Position numbers and translations under genes: made by a program. DNA of 64,000 bases from DGNJ01 sp002388905 (GTDB taxonomy: Bacteria; Pseudomonadota; Gammaproteobacteria; Pseudomonadales; Porticoccaceae), in contig DAITSJ010000012.1 of NCBI GenBank assembly GCA_036843405.1, positions 32,799 to 96,798 of the forward strand, given 5' to 3'. A model generated the notes under the pieces. It ran no database searches and was not told where the DNA came from. It saw only the letters and a program-made list of their open reading frames with translations. Every line of letters begins with the position of its first letter. Position 1 is the stretch's first letter. Shown one piece after another: positions 26,771 to 35,576 of this stretch.

Positions 26771-28711
26771 GTGGCTGACAATCTCGCCCGAAAACTTATT
26801 CGCGATCATCTGGCCGAAGGCGAGATGACACCGGGGGAACGCATCGCTCTCAAGGTGGATCAGACCCTGACGCAGGACGCCACCGGCACACTGGTGATGC
26901 TGGCCCTGGAGACCATGGCCCTGGACCGCGTCAAGACCGAAGTCTCGGTGCAGTATGTGGATCACAACCTTATTCAGAGCGACCACAAGAATCCCGACGA
27001 TCACCTGTTTCTGGAAAGCGCCTGTCGCCGGTTCGGTATCTGGTACAGCCGTGCCGGCAATGGCGTGAGCCACCCGTTGCACATGCAATATTTTGGCAGG
27101 CCCGGGAAGTTGCTTCTCGGTTCCGACAGCCATACGCCGGCGGCGGGCGGCCTGGGTATGCTGGCCATCGGCGCCGGCGGGCTCGATGTGGCCATGGCCA
27201 TGGCCGGCGAGCCTTTTTCAGTCAGGATGCCCGAGATCTGGGGCGTGGGCCTGGTGGGCGAATTACCGGACTGGGTCAGCGCCAAGGATGTGGTTCTGGA
27301 AATGCTGCGTCGCCACGGTGTCCGGGGCGGTGTGGGCAAGGTCATCGAATACCATGGTCCCGGTCTGGGCTGCCTGAGCGCCATGGACCGTCACGTGATC
27401 GCCAATATGGGGACCGAGTTGGGGGCCACTTCGACGGTTTTCCCTGCCGACGAGGCCACCCGGGATTTCATGGCGCGGCATCAGCGGCAGGACGAGTGGC
27501 AAGCCATGGCGGCGGACGACGGGGCCAGCTACGATCACGACGAGGAAATCGACCTCTCCGCGCTGGAGCCCCTCATTGCAAAGCCGTCCAGCCCGGGCAA
27601 TGTGGTGCCCGTTCGGGAACTGGCCGGCGAGCCCATCTACCAGGCCTATATCGGTTCCTCGGCGAATCCCGGTTATAGGGATTTTGCCATCGCGGCCGAA
27701 ATGGTGAGAGGCCGGCAGGTGGCGCCCGGCGTCTCCTTCGACATCAATCCCACTTCCCGGGAGACACTCGAAAATCTGGCCAGGGAGGACAAGCTCAATC
27801 CCCTGCTGCATGCCGGTGCCCGGTTGCACCAGGCAGGCTGCAACGGCTGTATCGGCATGGGCCAGGCCCCGGCGACGGGTCGCAACAGCCTGCGCACCGT
27901 GCCCCGCAACTTTGCCGGTCGCTCCGGCACCCAAGAGGACAGCGTTTTCCTGTGCAGCCCGGAAACCGCCACCGCATCGGCGCTGAAGGCGAAAATCACC
28001 GATCCCCGCGAAATGGATATGAAATGTCCGGACGTTACACCCCCCGAGGACCCCGTCCTCAACTGGGAGATGTTCCAGCCGCCTCTCCCGGCCCGGGAGG
28101 GACGCAGGGTGGAACTCGTCAAGGGCCCCAATATTGACGTCATGCCCGCCTTCGAGGCCTTGCCGGAAGAAATGGAACTGCCGGTGCTGTTGCGCGTCGA
28201 CGATGATATCTCCACCGACGAAATCCTGCCTGCCGGTACCGAAGTGCTTCCCTATCGGAGTAATGTCCCGGCAATATCCCGCTTCGCGTTCCAGGCGGTG
28301 GATGAGAGCTACGCCGACCGGGCCGAAGCCCTGAAGGAAGGCGACGGCCACGCGGTGGTCGGCGGTGAAAATTACGGCCAGGGGTCGAGCCGTGAGCACG
28401 CGGCCCTGGCACCCCGTTACCTGGGCCTGCGGGCGGTCATAGCCCGCTCGTTTGCCCGCATACACCTGCAAAACCTGGTCAATTACGGCGTGCTTCCCCT
28501 GTTGCTGGAGGACGCCGACGAGGCCGCGCCTGACCGGGACGACGTCATTCATCTTGGCAACCTCGTGGAAACCCTGGAGAAGGGCGGGCAAATCAGCGCA
28601 AAGCGAAGCGATGGCTCTTCCCTGCGACTGGGCTACGACCTGACGGAGAGGCAGCGACAGATCCTGCTCGCTGGCGGGCTCGTCAATTGGATGAGCGAAC
28701 GCCTTGATTAG
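26771..28711 (+). CDS. aconitate hydratase, short (646-residue) type
   Basis: A 646-residue aconitase-superfamily enzyme that interconverts citrate and isocitrate. The length and sequence suit the short putative-aconitase group rather than AcnA (about 890) or AcnB. Visible features are GSDSHTPAAGGLGMLAIGAGG near residue 115, two iron-sulfur ligands in GCNGCIGMG (C357, C360), and the swivel domain with DDDISTDEILPAG and NYGQGSSREHAALAPRYLG. It starts with GTG and has an AAGGAG site. It stands next to glutamate dehydrogenase, consistent with central carbon flow. Confidence 0.9.
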   Translation: MADNLARKLIRDHLAEGEMTPGERIALKVDQTLTQDATGTLVMLALETMALDRVKTEVSVQYVDHNLIQSDHKNPDDHLFLESACRRFGIWYSRAGNGVSHPLHMQYFGRPGKLLLGSDSHTPAAGGLGMLAIGAGGLDVAMAMAGEPFSVRMPEIWGVGLVGELPDWVSAKDVVLEMLRRHGVRGGVGKVIEYHGPGLGCLSAMDRHVIANMGTELGATSTVFPADEATRDFMARHQRQDEWQAMAADDGASYDHDEEIDLSALEPLIAKPSSPGNVVPVRELAGEPIYQAYIGSSANPGYRDFAIAAEMVRGRQVAPGVSFDINPTSRETLENLAREDKLNPLLHAGARLHQAGCNGCIGMGQAPATGRNSLRTVPRNFAGRSGTQEDSVFLCSPETATASALKAKITDPREMDMKCPDVTPPEDPVLNWEMFQPPLPAREGRRVELVKGPNIDVMPAFEALPEEMELPVLLRVDDDISTDEILPAGTEVLPYRSNVPAISRFAFQAVDESYADRAEALKEGDGHAVVGGENYGQGSSREHAALAPRYLGLRAVIARSFARIHLQNLVNYGVLPLLLEDADEAAPDRDDVIHLGNLVETLEKGGQISAKRSDGSSLRLGYDLTERQRQILLAGGLVNWMSERLD

Positions 28712-28966
28712 CCCATGAACCTTTGAGTTGCCCGATTGCCGGATGAATAAGACGGCGTTGGGAGTCGCCGCCACGGGCCCCGAGGCCCGTCCAGGTCCGA
28801 ACATCGACTAAATAAAACAAAGGCAATTGTCAGGTTTTAGCGGGCTGATAGCGCCCGGCATTAACATGGCCGCGTCCTGTGGCTATACTGCGCACTCGCC
28901 CACGGCCGTCAGCGCTTCCCCGCAACGACGACCGCCGTTTAGCCGTTCAATCCATTGACTGCGCTC

Positions 28967-30421
28967 ATGACCAGATTCTTGACAGCGATTTTGCTTTCTT
29001 TCCAAAGTGCCGTGCTTCATGCGGGGCTTATCGATTATTTCAAGGACGAGGAAGGCCATACCAACTGGCAGTACGTGGCCAACTGGTCAAGCGGTGTACT
29101 TATCCTGCTGTTGACCGTGACCGTGATTTCCCTCTTCTTCGCCGTCAAGCGGGCGCACAGGTCAAACCGGGCGCTGGAGGCTATCCGCGCCGAACTGGAA
29201 GTTCGCGTCCGGGACCGCACGGCAACCCTGAATGAATCCAACCGTCTCCTCAAACAGTCCAATGAACTCCTGGAGCGGGAAATCCAGGACCATAGGGAAA
29301 CCACCGCGCGGTTGCGTTCGTCCGAGTCCTATATCAAGAACATTCTGGAATCGATGCCGCTGATGTTGATCGGCCTCGAAAAGGACGGAAAGGTCACCCA
29401 GTGGAATCGCAGCGCGGAGGAAATTGCCGGTATCAGCGCCGCCAGTGCCCTGGGCAAGAACCTGTGGGAGATCTATCCCACCATTACCGTCTCGCCCCGG
29501 CAGGTCGAGGAGGCGAGACGGGAAAATCGCACCATTACCATCAAACACAGCCAGCGCGGGCGCTCCCATTTCGATATCACCATCTACCCGCTCCGGGATC
29601 ACCTGGAAACCGGGGTCGTCATCCTTATCGACGACGTCACCAAGCAGATCCTGGCGGAAAATATGCTGATCCACCGGGACAAGATGTCATCCATGGGGGA
29701 ACTTGCCGCCACCATGGCCTACGATATCAATGCCCCGCTCCAGGCCATGGTGCAGGATGTGCAGACTGTGGCAAGCCTTTTGCGCGAAAGCGAAAACGGG
29801 GCGGTTTTGCCGGGAGGAGGCGACCGGCCCGAATTGACGGGGTTGCTGGATGATGCCACCGCACAGGGCAGCCGGGCGGCCGCAGTAATCAGTAACCTGC
29901 TGGCTTTCGCTCGTGGGCGGGGCGAGGAGAAGCGGCCGGGCGATATCACCGAGATTATCGACCACGCCCTGGAACTGGCCGAGCACGTTCTGGCGGTTCC
30001 CGCTAAACTGCGCTTCCGGGATATCACCATCGAGCGGGATTACGAGCCCAACCTGCCGCCGGTACCCTGCTACGAATCGGAATTGCAACAGGTCTTCCTG
30101 AGTCTTTTTCGCCACGCCTGCCATGCCCTGGGTCAGGTCGACAAGCCGGATCACCAGCCCACCATCCGTATCCAGGCCATGGAGTGTTACGGGGCCCTTT
30201 GGATCAAGGTCCAGCACAACGGTGTGGGGCTCACCGAGGAAGAGCAACAGCATATTTTCGAGCCCTTTTTCAGTCACAGCCCCGAAAACCCGGATTACGC
30301 TGCCGGCCAGCGGTTGTCCTTTTCTCACTTTATTATCACCGAACACCATCAGGGACAGATGGCGGTCACCTCCGATGTGGATATCGGCACTACCTTCCAT
30401 ATGCAGATCCAGCTCGATTAA
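28967..30421 (+). CDS. membrane PAS sensor kinase with degenerate catalytic motifs
   Basis: A 484-residue protein: N-terminal signal or TM segment (about 3-18), a second TM helix (about 42-62), a coiled coil (65-125), a PAS domain (about 125-235), then a NtrB/DctB-like kinase core. The phospho-accepting site reads MAYDINAPL, so the usual His is Tyr (Y252). The N-box has H383 where Asn binds Mg-ATP (LFRHACHAL), the G1 box has H417 for Asp (VQHNGVGL), and the G2 box has lost GLGL (GQRLSFSHF). The frame is intact, so it may be a kept pseudokinase. No response regulator is adjacent. ATG 28967 is preferred to TTG 28955. Confidence 0.8.
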   Translation: MTRFLTAILLSFQSAVLHAGLIDYFKDEEGHTNWQYVANWSSGVLILLLTVTVISLFFAVKRAHRSNRALEAIRAELEVRVRDRTATLNESNRLLKQSNELLEREIQDHRETTARLRSSESYIKNILESMPLMLIGLEKDGKVTQWNRSAEEIAGISAASALGKNLWEIYPTITVSPRQVEEARRENRTITIKHSQRGRSHFDITIYPLRDHLETGVVILIDDVTKQILAENMLIHRDKMSSMGELAATMAYDINAPLQAMVQDVQTVASLLRESENGAVLPGGGDRPELTGLLDDATAQGSRAAAVISNLLAFARGRGEEKRPGDITEIIDHALELAEHVLAVPAKLRFRDITIERDYEPNLPPVPCYESELQQVFLSLFRHACHALGQVDKPDHQPTIRIQAMECYGALWIKVQHNGVGLTEEEQQHIFEPFFSHSPENPDYAAGQRLSFSHFIITEHHQGQMAVTSDVDIGTTFHMQIQLD

Positions 30422-30516
30422 AGTCCGTTGCCCGGTGCCACCCCCGGTCGTGGCGCCTTCCTCGCCGGTCGACTAAGCTTTCCCCGGTAATCAGTAATGA
30501 AGCTAGGGAGAACGGT

Positions 30517-31776
30517 ATGGATGGCAACGGTTTTCGCCGGTGGATGATCGGGGTTATTTTCCTAATCGGCAGCCCTGTTCTTGCCGGTGAGCTCAATTTG
30601 CCGGACGGCTTTGAGGCCAGCGTGTTCCACCCCGGTGTGGGCAGGGCCCGGCATATTGCCATTGCCGAGAACGGCGATATCTACGTTCGCCTGGCAACCA
30701 GCCATGCCAATCCCGGTGTGCTTCGTCTAAGGGACGGCGATGGCGATGGCCGGGCCGACAGTGTCCGGCGGGTTGTATCGGACCAGGGCGGTACCGGCAT
30801 TGAAATCCGCAACGGGCAGCTTTTCTATTCCACCAACACAGCTGTCTACTCCCTGCCCCTGGGTGAAAAGGGGGAGGAGGAGCAGGCCCCGCCGTCGCCC
30901 CGCAAGGTTATTGGCGGGTTTTCCCGGCAGGGGCAGCATGCAGCCAAATCCCTGGCGCTGACCGCCGACGGCCGGGCCTTTGTCAACGTCGGGGCGCCCT
31001 CCAACGCCTGTCAGGAAGAGTCGCGCACTCCGGGGTCGCCCGGCCGGCGGCCCTGTCCCCTGCTTGAGCGTCACGGCGGTGTCTGGTCCTTCGATCCCGA
31101 TAAAACCGGTCAGGCCCAGGGCGACGCCGACCGCTTCGTTACCGGGATGCGCAACGCGGTGGCCCTGGCCTGGCATCCGGTTGCCGAAAGTCTCTATTTG
31201 GTACAGCACGGTCGGGACCAGCTTTACAGTCTATGGCCCGCCCATTACACCACCGAAGAGAATGCGGCGCTGCCGGCGGAGGAATTTCATCGCGTCGAGG
31301 CGGGCGACGATCTGGGCTGGCCCTATACCTATTACGATGGCAGTCGCGACCGTCGCATGCAGGCCCCCGAATACGGTGGCGACGGCGAGATGCCCGCAAA
31401 GGAGGACTACCGGGAGCCGCTGGTGGCGTTCCCCGCCCACTGGGCACCCAACGACCTGGTTTTCTATACCGGCACCGGGTTCCCTGAAAAGTACCGGAAC
31501 GGGGCATTTGTCGCCTTTCACGGTTCCTGGAACCGGGCGCCGGAGCCCCAGGCGGGCTATCGCGTGACTTTCGTGCCCATGAACGAAGAGGGAGAGGTTG
31601 TCGGGCAGTGGCAGGATTTCGCCACTGGCTTTGCCGGCGTCGAGGTGATTCGCTCGCCCTCCCAGGCTCGCCACCGACCCATGGGGCTCGCCGTCGGCCC
31701 CGGTGGAAACCTGTACGTGGCAGATTCGGTGGCGGGGCGGATCTGGAAGATCCGTTTCACCGGCGCATCCGAATGA
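30517..31776 (+). CDS. secreted sorbosone/glucose dehydrogenase-like beta-propeller protein
   Basis: A 419-residue protein with a signal peptide (about residues 8-23, cleavage after VLAG) and a six-bladed propeller of the PQQ-dependent sugar/sorbosone dehydrogenase family. Segments such as NGDIYVRLA, GMRNAVALAWHP, HRVEAGDDLGWPYTYYDG and APNDLVFYTG are typical. It probably oxidises a sugar or other alcohol in the periplasm if PQQ is available. No PQQ genes are in the window. The ATG at 30517 has AGGGAG six bases upstream. Confidence 0.85.
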   Translation: MDGNGFRRWMIGVIFLIGSPVLAGELNLPDGFEASVFHPGVGRARHIAIAENGDIYVRLATSHANPGVLRLRDGDGDGRADSVRRVVSDQGGTGIEIRNGQLFYSTNTAVYSLPLGEKGEEEQAPPSPRKVIGGFSRQGQHAAKSLALTADGRAFVNVGAPSNACQEESRTPGSPGRRPCPLLERHGGVWSFDPDKTGQAQGDADRFVTGMRNAVALAWHPVAESLYLVQHGRDQLYSLWPAHYTTEENAALPAEEFHRVEAGDDLGWPYTYYDGSRDRRMQAPEYGGDGEMPAKEDYREPLVAFPAHWAPNDLVFYTGTGFPEKYRNGAFVAFHGSWNRAPEPQAGYRVTFVPMNEEGEVVGQWQDFATGFAGVEVIRSPSQARHRPMGLAVGPGGNLYVADSVAGRIWKIRFTGASE

Positions 31777-31983
31777 AATGCAGAGGGTGACCAGTCGGTG
31801 CCAATAGCCTGGGCAGGCCGGGGACGCACGAAACCGCCGGCAGGCGGAAAAATGCTCCCCTTCTCCGATATTTGCCGCGCTAAATGTGTTTTTCCGTGCC
31901 CGTCCTCCGGGACGGTCTCCCCGGGATTTTTTCGCTTGCCATTGAAATCTCCCCGGATCGAGGCCATCAATCGGGTAAGAGAC

Positions 31984-32305
31984 TAGGGCCTGTTCACACT
32001 AATTGAATTACGCCTGTTGTGACTAAAAATCCACCAATCGAGCGGTCCGCCGCCGCGGGCGCGAGGAGAGTAGTTTGGTTGTTCCAAATGAGCGAAAGCT
32101 GGCCCCGCGAGCGGAGCGAGTGCTTTGGGTCCGAGTAACGAAGAGTGGTGGATTTTTAGCCACAACCCGAAGGGCTGGAGCCCTTTTTGCCCCCAGCGTT
32201 GTTGTCAGTCGCTCATTTAGAATGACTAAACTTCGCTTCTTCCGCCTAGCTGGAGGCAAAAATGGCTTCCAGCAGGTGCAATCCAATTAGTGTGAACAGG
32301 CCCTA
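31984..32305. mobile_element. MITE-like element with perfect 22-bp terminal inverted repeats
   Basis: The ends 31984-32005 and 32284-32305 are exact inverted copies over 22 bases, starting TAGGGCCTGTTCACAC. If the outer TA is a target duplication, the element is 318 bp, as for TA-inserting transposons of the IS630/Tc1 or IS5 groups. No coding frame is present. It has internal symmetry: 32017-32036 and 32146-32165 are inverted with one mismatch in 20, and AAATGAGCGA (32086-32095) pairs with 32209-32218. It should fold into a large stem-loop. The space before it, 31777-31983, shows nothing recognisable. Confidence 0.85.
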
Positions 32306-32321
32306 ACAGGAGTGCTTTTTT

Positions 32322-32636
32322 ATGAGAGTTCAGGTCAATCCCCAGGATCGATTCACGTTGACCGATGCCCTGCGCCAGCATCTGGACAAGGAACTGGAGA
32401 ACATCGAGAAACGCTACGGCGACCGGCTCACCACGCTCGAGGTCTACCTGAGCGACCTGAATGGTCCCAAGGGCGGCGTGGACAAGGAGTGCAAGCTGGA
32501 AGCCCGGCCCAGGGGGATGGAGCCAGTGGTGGTGGACAACGTCGATGCAGATGCCTACCTGGCCATCAAGGGCGCAGTTTCCAAACTGGTCAAGGCCATG
32601 GAACACCGCATCGGGCGCCTGAATTCCCGCCACTGA
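32322..32636 (+). CDS. hpf: HPF/RaiA-family ribosome-associated protein
   Basis: A 104-residue short-type hibernation factor. Members bind the small ribosomal subunit near the decoding centre and stop translation in stationary phase. The beta-alpha fold pattern is visible (KRYGDRLTTLEVYLSD, DNVDADAYLAIKGAVSKL). It is not in the usual rpoN-hpf-ptsN setting. Its AGGAG (32308-32312) begins only three bases after the MITE end, so the promoter must be inside the MITE or beyond it. Confidence 0.85.
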   Translation: MRVQVNPQDRFTLTDALRQHLDKELENIEKRYGDRLTTLEVYLSDLNGPKGGVDKECKLEARPRGMEPVVVDNVDADAYLAIKGAVSKLVKAMEHRIGRLNSRH

Positions 32637-32903
32637 GGCGGACCGTGCTCGAGATGGTCTCGCAGGTCTAGTGGCCTGGTAAGGCGGGAACGGCCAGGCT
32701 GCGAGATCGTTCCAATGTTCGATGACGGGGAGTCGGGCAATAGAGAATCGGGCCAGGCATGAGTCAAGTGGTATCGGTATTAGGATGGGCATTGCCGGCA
32801 CTTTGCTCCCCGGGGGGTGGGGCATGGCGTCCAAGCCTCGTTATCGATCAGCTGCGTGTCCGCCCGCGACGGGGTTAAAGTCGTCATGGAGCAGGCTCTC
32901 TGC

Positions 32904-33881
32904 TCAGGGAATCAATAGGGTCGAGCCCGTGGTTTGCCGGCCCTCCAGTGCCCGGTGGGCTTGATCCGCCTTCCGGAGTGGGAAACGCTGGCCGATTTCA
33001 ATATTGATTATCCCCCGTTCCACCAGGTCGAACAGTTCCGAGGCGGCGTTTAGCAGATCCTGGCGTTTGTCGATATAGGTAAAGAGCGTGGGGCGGGTTA
33101 GGTAAAGCGAGCCCTTCCGGGCAAGCACCCCCACGTCCAGGGGTTCGATGGCACCGGAGGACTGGCCGAAGCTGACCATGGTTCCCAATGGGCGGAGACA
33201 GTCCAGTGAAGCCATAAAAGTGTCCCGGCCCACGGAGTCGTAAACAACGGCAACGCCTTTACCCGAGGTCAGCTCCGCAACCCGCTCGACCAGGTTTTCC
33301 TCGCGGTAAAGAATGGTGTGGTCGCAGCCGTGGCGGCGGGCCAGTTCCGCCTTTTCCCGGCTGCCCACAGTGCCCAGCACCCTGGCCCCCAGGTGTCTTG
33401 CCCACTGACAAAGGAGCAGGCCGACGCCCCCGGCTGCCGCCTGGACCAGAATTGTCTCACCCGGCCGGACCGCGTAACAGCGGCGCAAAAGGTACTGGGC
33501 GGTCAGGCCCTTGAGCATCATTGCCGCGGCCCGGCTCTCATCGATGCTGTCGGGCAACGGTACCAAACGATCGGCGGCGATGAGTCTTTCCCGGGCATAG
33601 GCTCCCGGGGGTGTGGCGGCATAGGCAACCCGATCTCCCCGGGCGACCTCGCTTACGCCCTCGCCAACCTCGGTGACGGTGCCCGCGCCTTCCATTCCAG
33701 GTGTAAAGGGCATGGCAGGCGCCGGATAGAGGCCGGTACGAAAATAGACATCGATGAAGTTGACGCCGATGGCCGTGTGGCGAACGCGCACCTCTCCGGG
33801 CCCGGGGGAGGGCAGTTCATGGGTGCTCCACTCCAGCACCTCGGGACCGCCGTGCTCTCGAATACGTATTGCCCCGGTCAT
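32904..33881 (-). CDS. quinone oxidoreductase-like alcohol dehydrogenase (MDR, zinc-free)
   Basis: A 325-residue medium-chain dehydrogenase/reductase of the quinone oxidoreductase (Qor) type. It has the GroES-like N-terminal domain (GVNFIDVYFRTGLYP, typical of Qor), the nucleotide-binding segment AAAGGVGLLLCQWA and no catalytic-zinc cysteine/histidine set. It reduces quinones with NADPH. The ATG at 33881 (MTGAIRI) has GGAGA upstream; a longer frame to 33929 looks non-coding. Confidence 0.88.
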   Translation of the reverse strand: MTGAIRIREHGGPEVLEWSTHELPSPGPGEVRVRHTAIGVNFIDVYFRTGLYPAPAMPFTPGMEGAGTVTEVGEGVSEVARGDRVAYAATPPGAYARERLIAADRLVPLPDSIDESRAAAMMLKGLTAQYLLRRCYAVRPGETILVQAAAGGVGLLLCQWARHLGARVLGTVGSREKAELARRHGCDHTILYREENLVERVAELTSGKGVAVVYDSVGRDTFMASLDCLRPLGTMVSFGQSSGAIEPLDVGVLARKGSLYLTRPTLFTYIDKRQDLLNAASELFDLVERGIINIEIGQRFPLRKADQAHRALEGRQTTGSTLLIP

Positions 33882-34116
33882 TGGCTTTCTCCGTTGGCGT
33901 TTATGGCTTGGTGTGATTAGAGGCAGCATAACCGAAAATCCTATTCGCTACGCGAGCCTTTGCAATTACTGATGTGCGGTATGCCCGTCGTTGTTTCCGC
34001 GTTGTTTTGCCAGATGAAACGCAGTACCCGTGGCACTTCCGGGTCGGGAGCCCGATCCGGCTGACTGCCAGATGCTGAGACTCCTCCAGCGGACGGCTGC
34101 AGCGTTGCAGCTAACA

Positions 34117-34353
34117 TTAATTCGATTTTACTTTTGGATTCAGTGGATGCTCGAGCAAGTCTTCGCCCAGCCTCGCCAGCTTTGCCCTTATAACATTAAA
34201 AGTGTGCCGTGATTGCTCCATTTCCGGGCACAGAAACCAGGCTTGGTGAAGGCTGCAATCGTCATTCAGATGATCGGGGATAGTGGTGGCAATCCGGTAG
34301 TGTTTCGCCGCCTGGTGCTTCAGCCAACGGATATAGAGTCGCTTCGGATTCAT
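34117..34353 (-). CDS. small hypothetical protein
   Basis: A 78-residue basic protein from the ATG at 34353 with GGGAAGA before it. It begins MNPKRLYIRWLKHQAAKHYR and has no signal peptide or recognised domain. Amphipathic helices are suggested. I do not recognise the family. The more distal start at 34443 adds a stretch that looks non-coding. Support comes only from composition and the ribosome site. Confidence 0.45.
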   Translation of the reverse strand: MNPKRLYIRWLKHQAAKHYRIATTIPDHLNDDCSLHQAWFLCPEMEQSRHTFNVIRAKLARLGEDLLEHPLNPKVKSN

Positions 34354-34744
34354 TCTTCCCAGTGTAGCCACAGGCGTGGGGCTTATGCGAAAAAAGGGGA
34401 AAAATCGACTGAATAAGCAAGCCTGTCCTGTGCATCGACCCATGAAGTCCAGACGGGGTATCTGCCGGCAATACTGGAAAAGTCTATCTTTAAGGTTCGA
34501 CCCGGTGTTGTGGAACTTTTCCTGGGTCTGAACGCTCTAAGAGTTGCTTTTCATCGTTTTCCCCCTCTCTTCAGCCCGGTTCTAAACCGGGTTTTTTTTG
34601 CCTCCGATACCGAACGTTAGCCGTCTATCTTAAAAACTGGAAACCAGCTCACAGATTGGCTACATGTTAGATTTGCCGCAAAGGATTTTCAGGGCAGGCG
34701 GTCATTAAGACAACCAATCGCCATATGCAGGGGAAGATAGCATC
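34354..34744 (+). other. non-coding stretch with orphan terminator and duplicated block
   Basis: No gene is seen on either strand here. Part of the sequence (about 34505-34690) resembles 38825-38985 closely enough to be a diverged duplicate, including the terminator region. This suggests a conserved untranslated unit, perhaps a small RNA ending at 34600, or the 3' end of a lost gene. Confidence 0.45.
34575..34599 (+). terminator. rho-independent terminator without an assigned gene
   Basis: A perfect 7-bp stem, CCCGGTT and AACCGGG around CTA, is followed by eight T. No plus-strand gene lies within the 690 bases before it. Confidence 0.85.
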
Positions 34745-34954
34745 ATGTTTCAGCCAAGTTTTGTATCGCCTATAGGGGAACGGTCAGAAATTTTCTGTAC
34801 CCAGTGTTTCGAGTCGGATCAGGTCATCGTGGAAACTCAAGTTGATACATTAAGTAGATATGTCATCTTCGAGTGTTCGTGTCGGCGTTGTCTCAATAAA
34901 TTCGAAGTTCGGGACTTTGCACACTGCTTCCAGGGCAGCGCAATAAACGACTGA
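34745..34954 (+). CDS. small protein with cysteine pairs, possible zinc ribbon
   Basis: A 69-residue protein with CTQC (18-21) and CSCRRC (44-49), spaced as in zinc-ribbon-like small proteins. GGGGAAG lies about 9 bases before its ATG. The function is unknown. The next gene follows after 72 bases on the same strand. Confidence 0.55.
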   Translation: MFQPSFVSPIGERSEIFCTQCFESDQVIVETQVDTLSRYVIFECSCRRCLNKFEVRDFAHCFQGSAIND

Positions 34955-35026
34955 TTAATCAGCAAGTTAAGCGACCCTTGATAGGCCCGCCCTTACTGAG
35001 CTTGAGCGTACTACGGAGCAACTGCG

Positions 35027-35401
35027 ATGATTGCAGAGAGGCGGAGACAGCTTCAGACAACGCCTGGTCTGGAGGCAAGCCTTACGGATGCCCAACGCCG
35101 AATTTACTTCGAGAACCTGAAGCCTCATGGGTGGAGCCTGTTCGCTCAAAGGGCAGAGGCGGGCGGTCGTTATATGCTCGTCCAAACGCCCAAAGCGAGC
35201 ACTTTGAGACACCTTTGTGAAGATGGAACTTTAGATTTATTTAAAAGCTTTAACGCCAGAAAGGCTCCTGAAACGATTCCAGAAGCCGATAGACCTCTGG
35301 TGGATCGGTCCCAGGGTGCGACTCGCACCGAGGCCATCACCCTCTCAGTGTTGCTTGTTGTTTTTTTTCTTCTGGTAGTCGCGCTGTTCATCTGGTTATG
35401 A
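35027..35401 (+). CDS. small tail-anchored membrane protein, unknown function
   Basis: A 124-residue protein with a soluble N-terminal part and one C-terminal membrane helix (about 101-123, LSVLLVVFFLLVVALFIWL). It is not recognised. GGAG lies about 9 bases before the ATG. A broken relative of its last 35 codons, with an in-frame stop, is found at 38985-39045, which supports that it is a real gene family. Confidence 0.6.
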   Translation: MIAERRRQLQTTPGLEASLTDAQRRIYFENLKPHGWSLFAQRAEAGGRYMLVQTPKASTLRHLCEDGTLDLFKSFNARKAPETIPEADRPLVDRSQGATRTEAITLSVLLVVFFLLVVALFIWL

Positions 35402-35411
35402 AGGATGGTGG

Positions 35412-35455
35412 CCGCTCGGTTCGTTTCCAGGTCAAGACCTGGAAACGGTGAGCGG
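35412..35455 (+). other. long hairpin after the tail-anchored protein gene
   Basis: GTTTCCAGGTC (35423-35433) and its exact complement (35436-35446) form an 11-bp stem with a 2-base spacer. It can be extended by CCGCTC/GAGCGG to about 44 bases. There is no T run, so this is not a typical terminator. It may protect the 3' end of the mRNA or be a cruciform site. Confidence 0.5.
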
Positions 35456-35576
35456 GAACGCCGGGTCGGTTGAGTAGCCAACTAAGTCTGCCATGTCGTT
35501 CCAGGTGCCACGTGGGTCCCATTCCATAAAAAAGCAGGGTCCGGCGACGTGAGGGATCATTCAAGCCTTATCGCTT

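Noticed and set aside
27263..28804. 513-codon minus-strand frame opposite the aconitase gene
   Set aside because: Antisense shadow of an enzyme with clear motifs; no protein-like pattern of its own.
35423..35446. Terminator call for the perfect hairpin
   Set aside because: No T run on either side.
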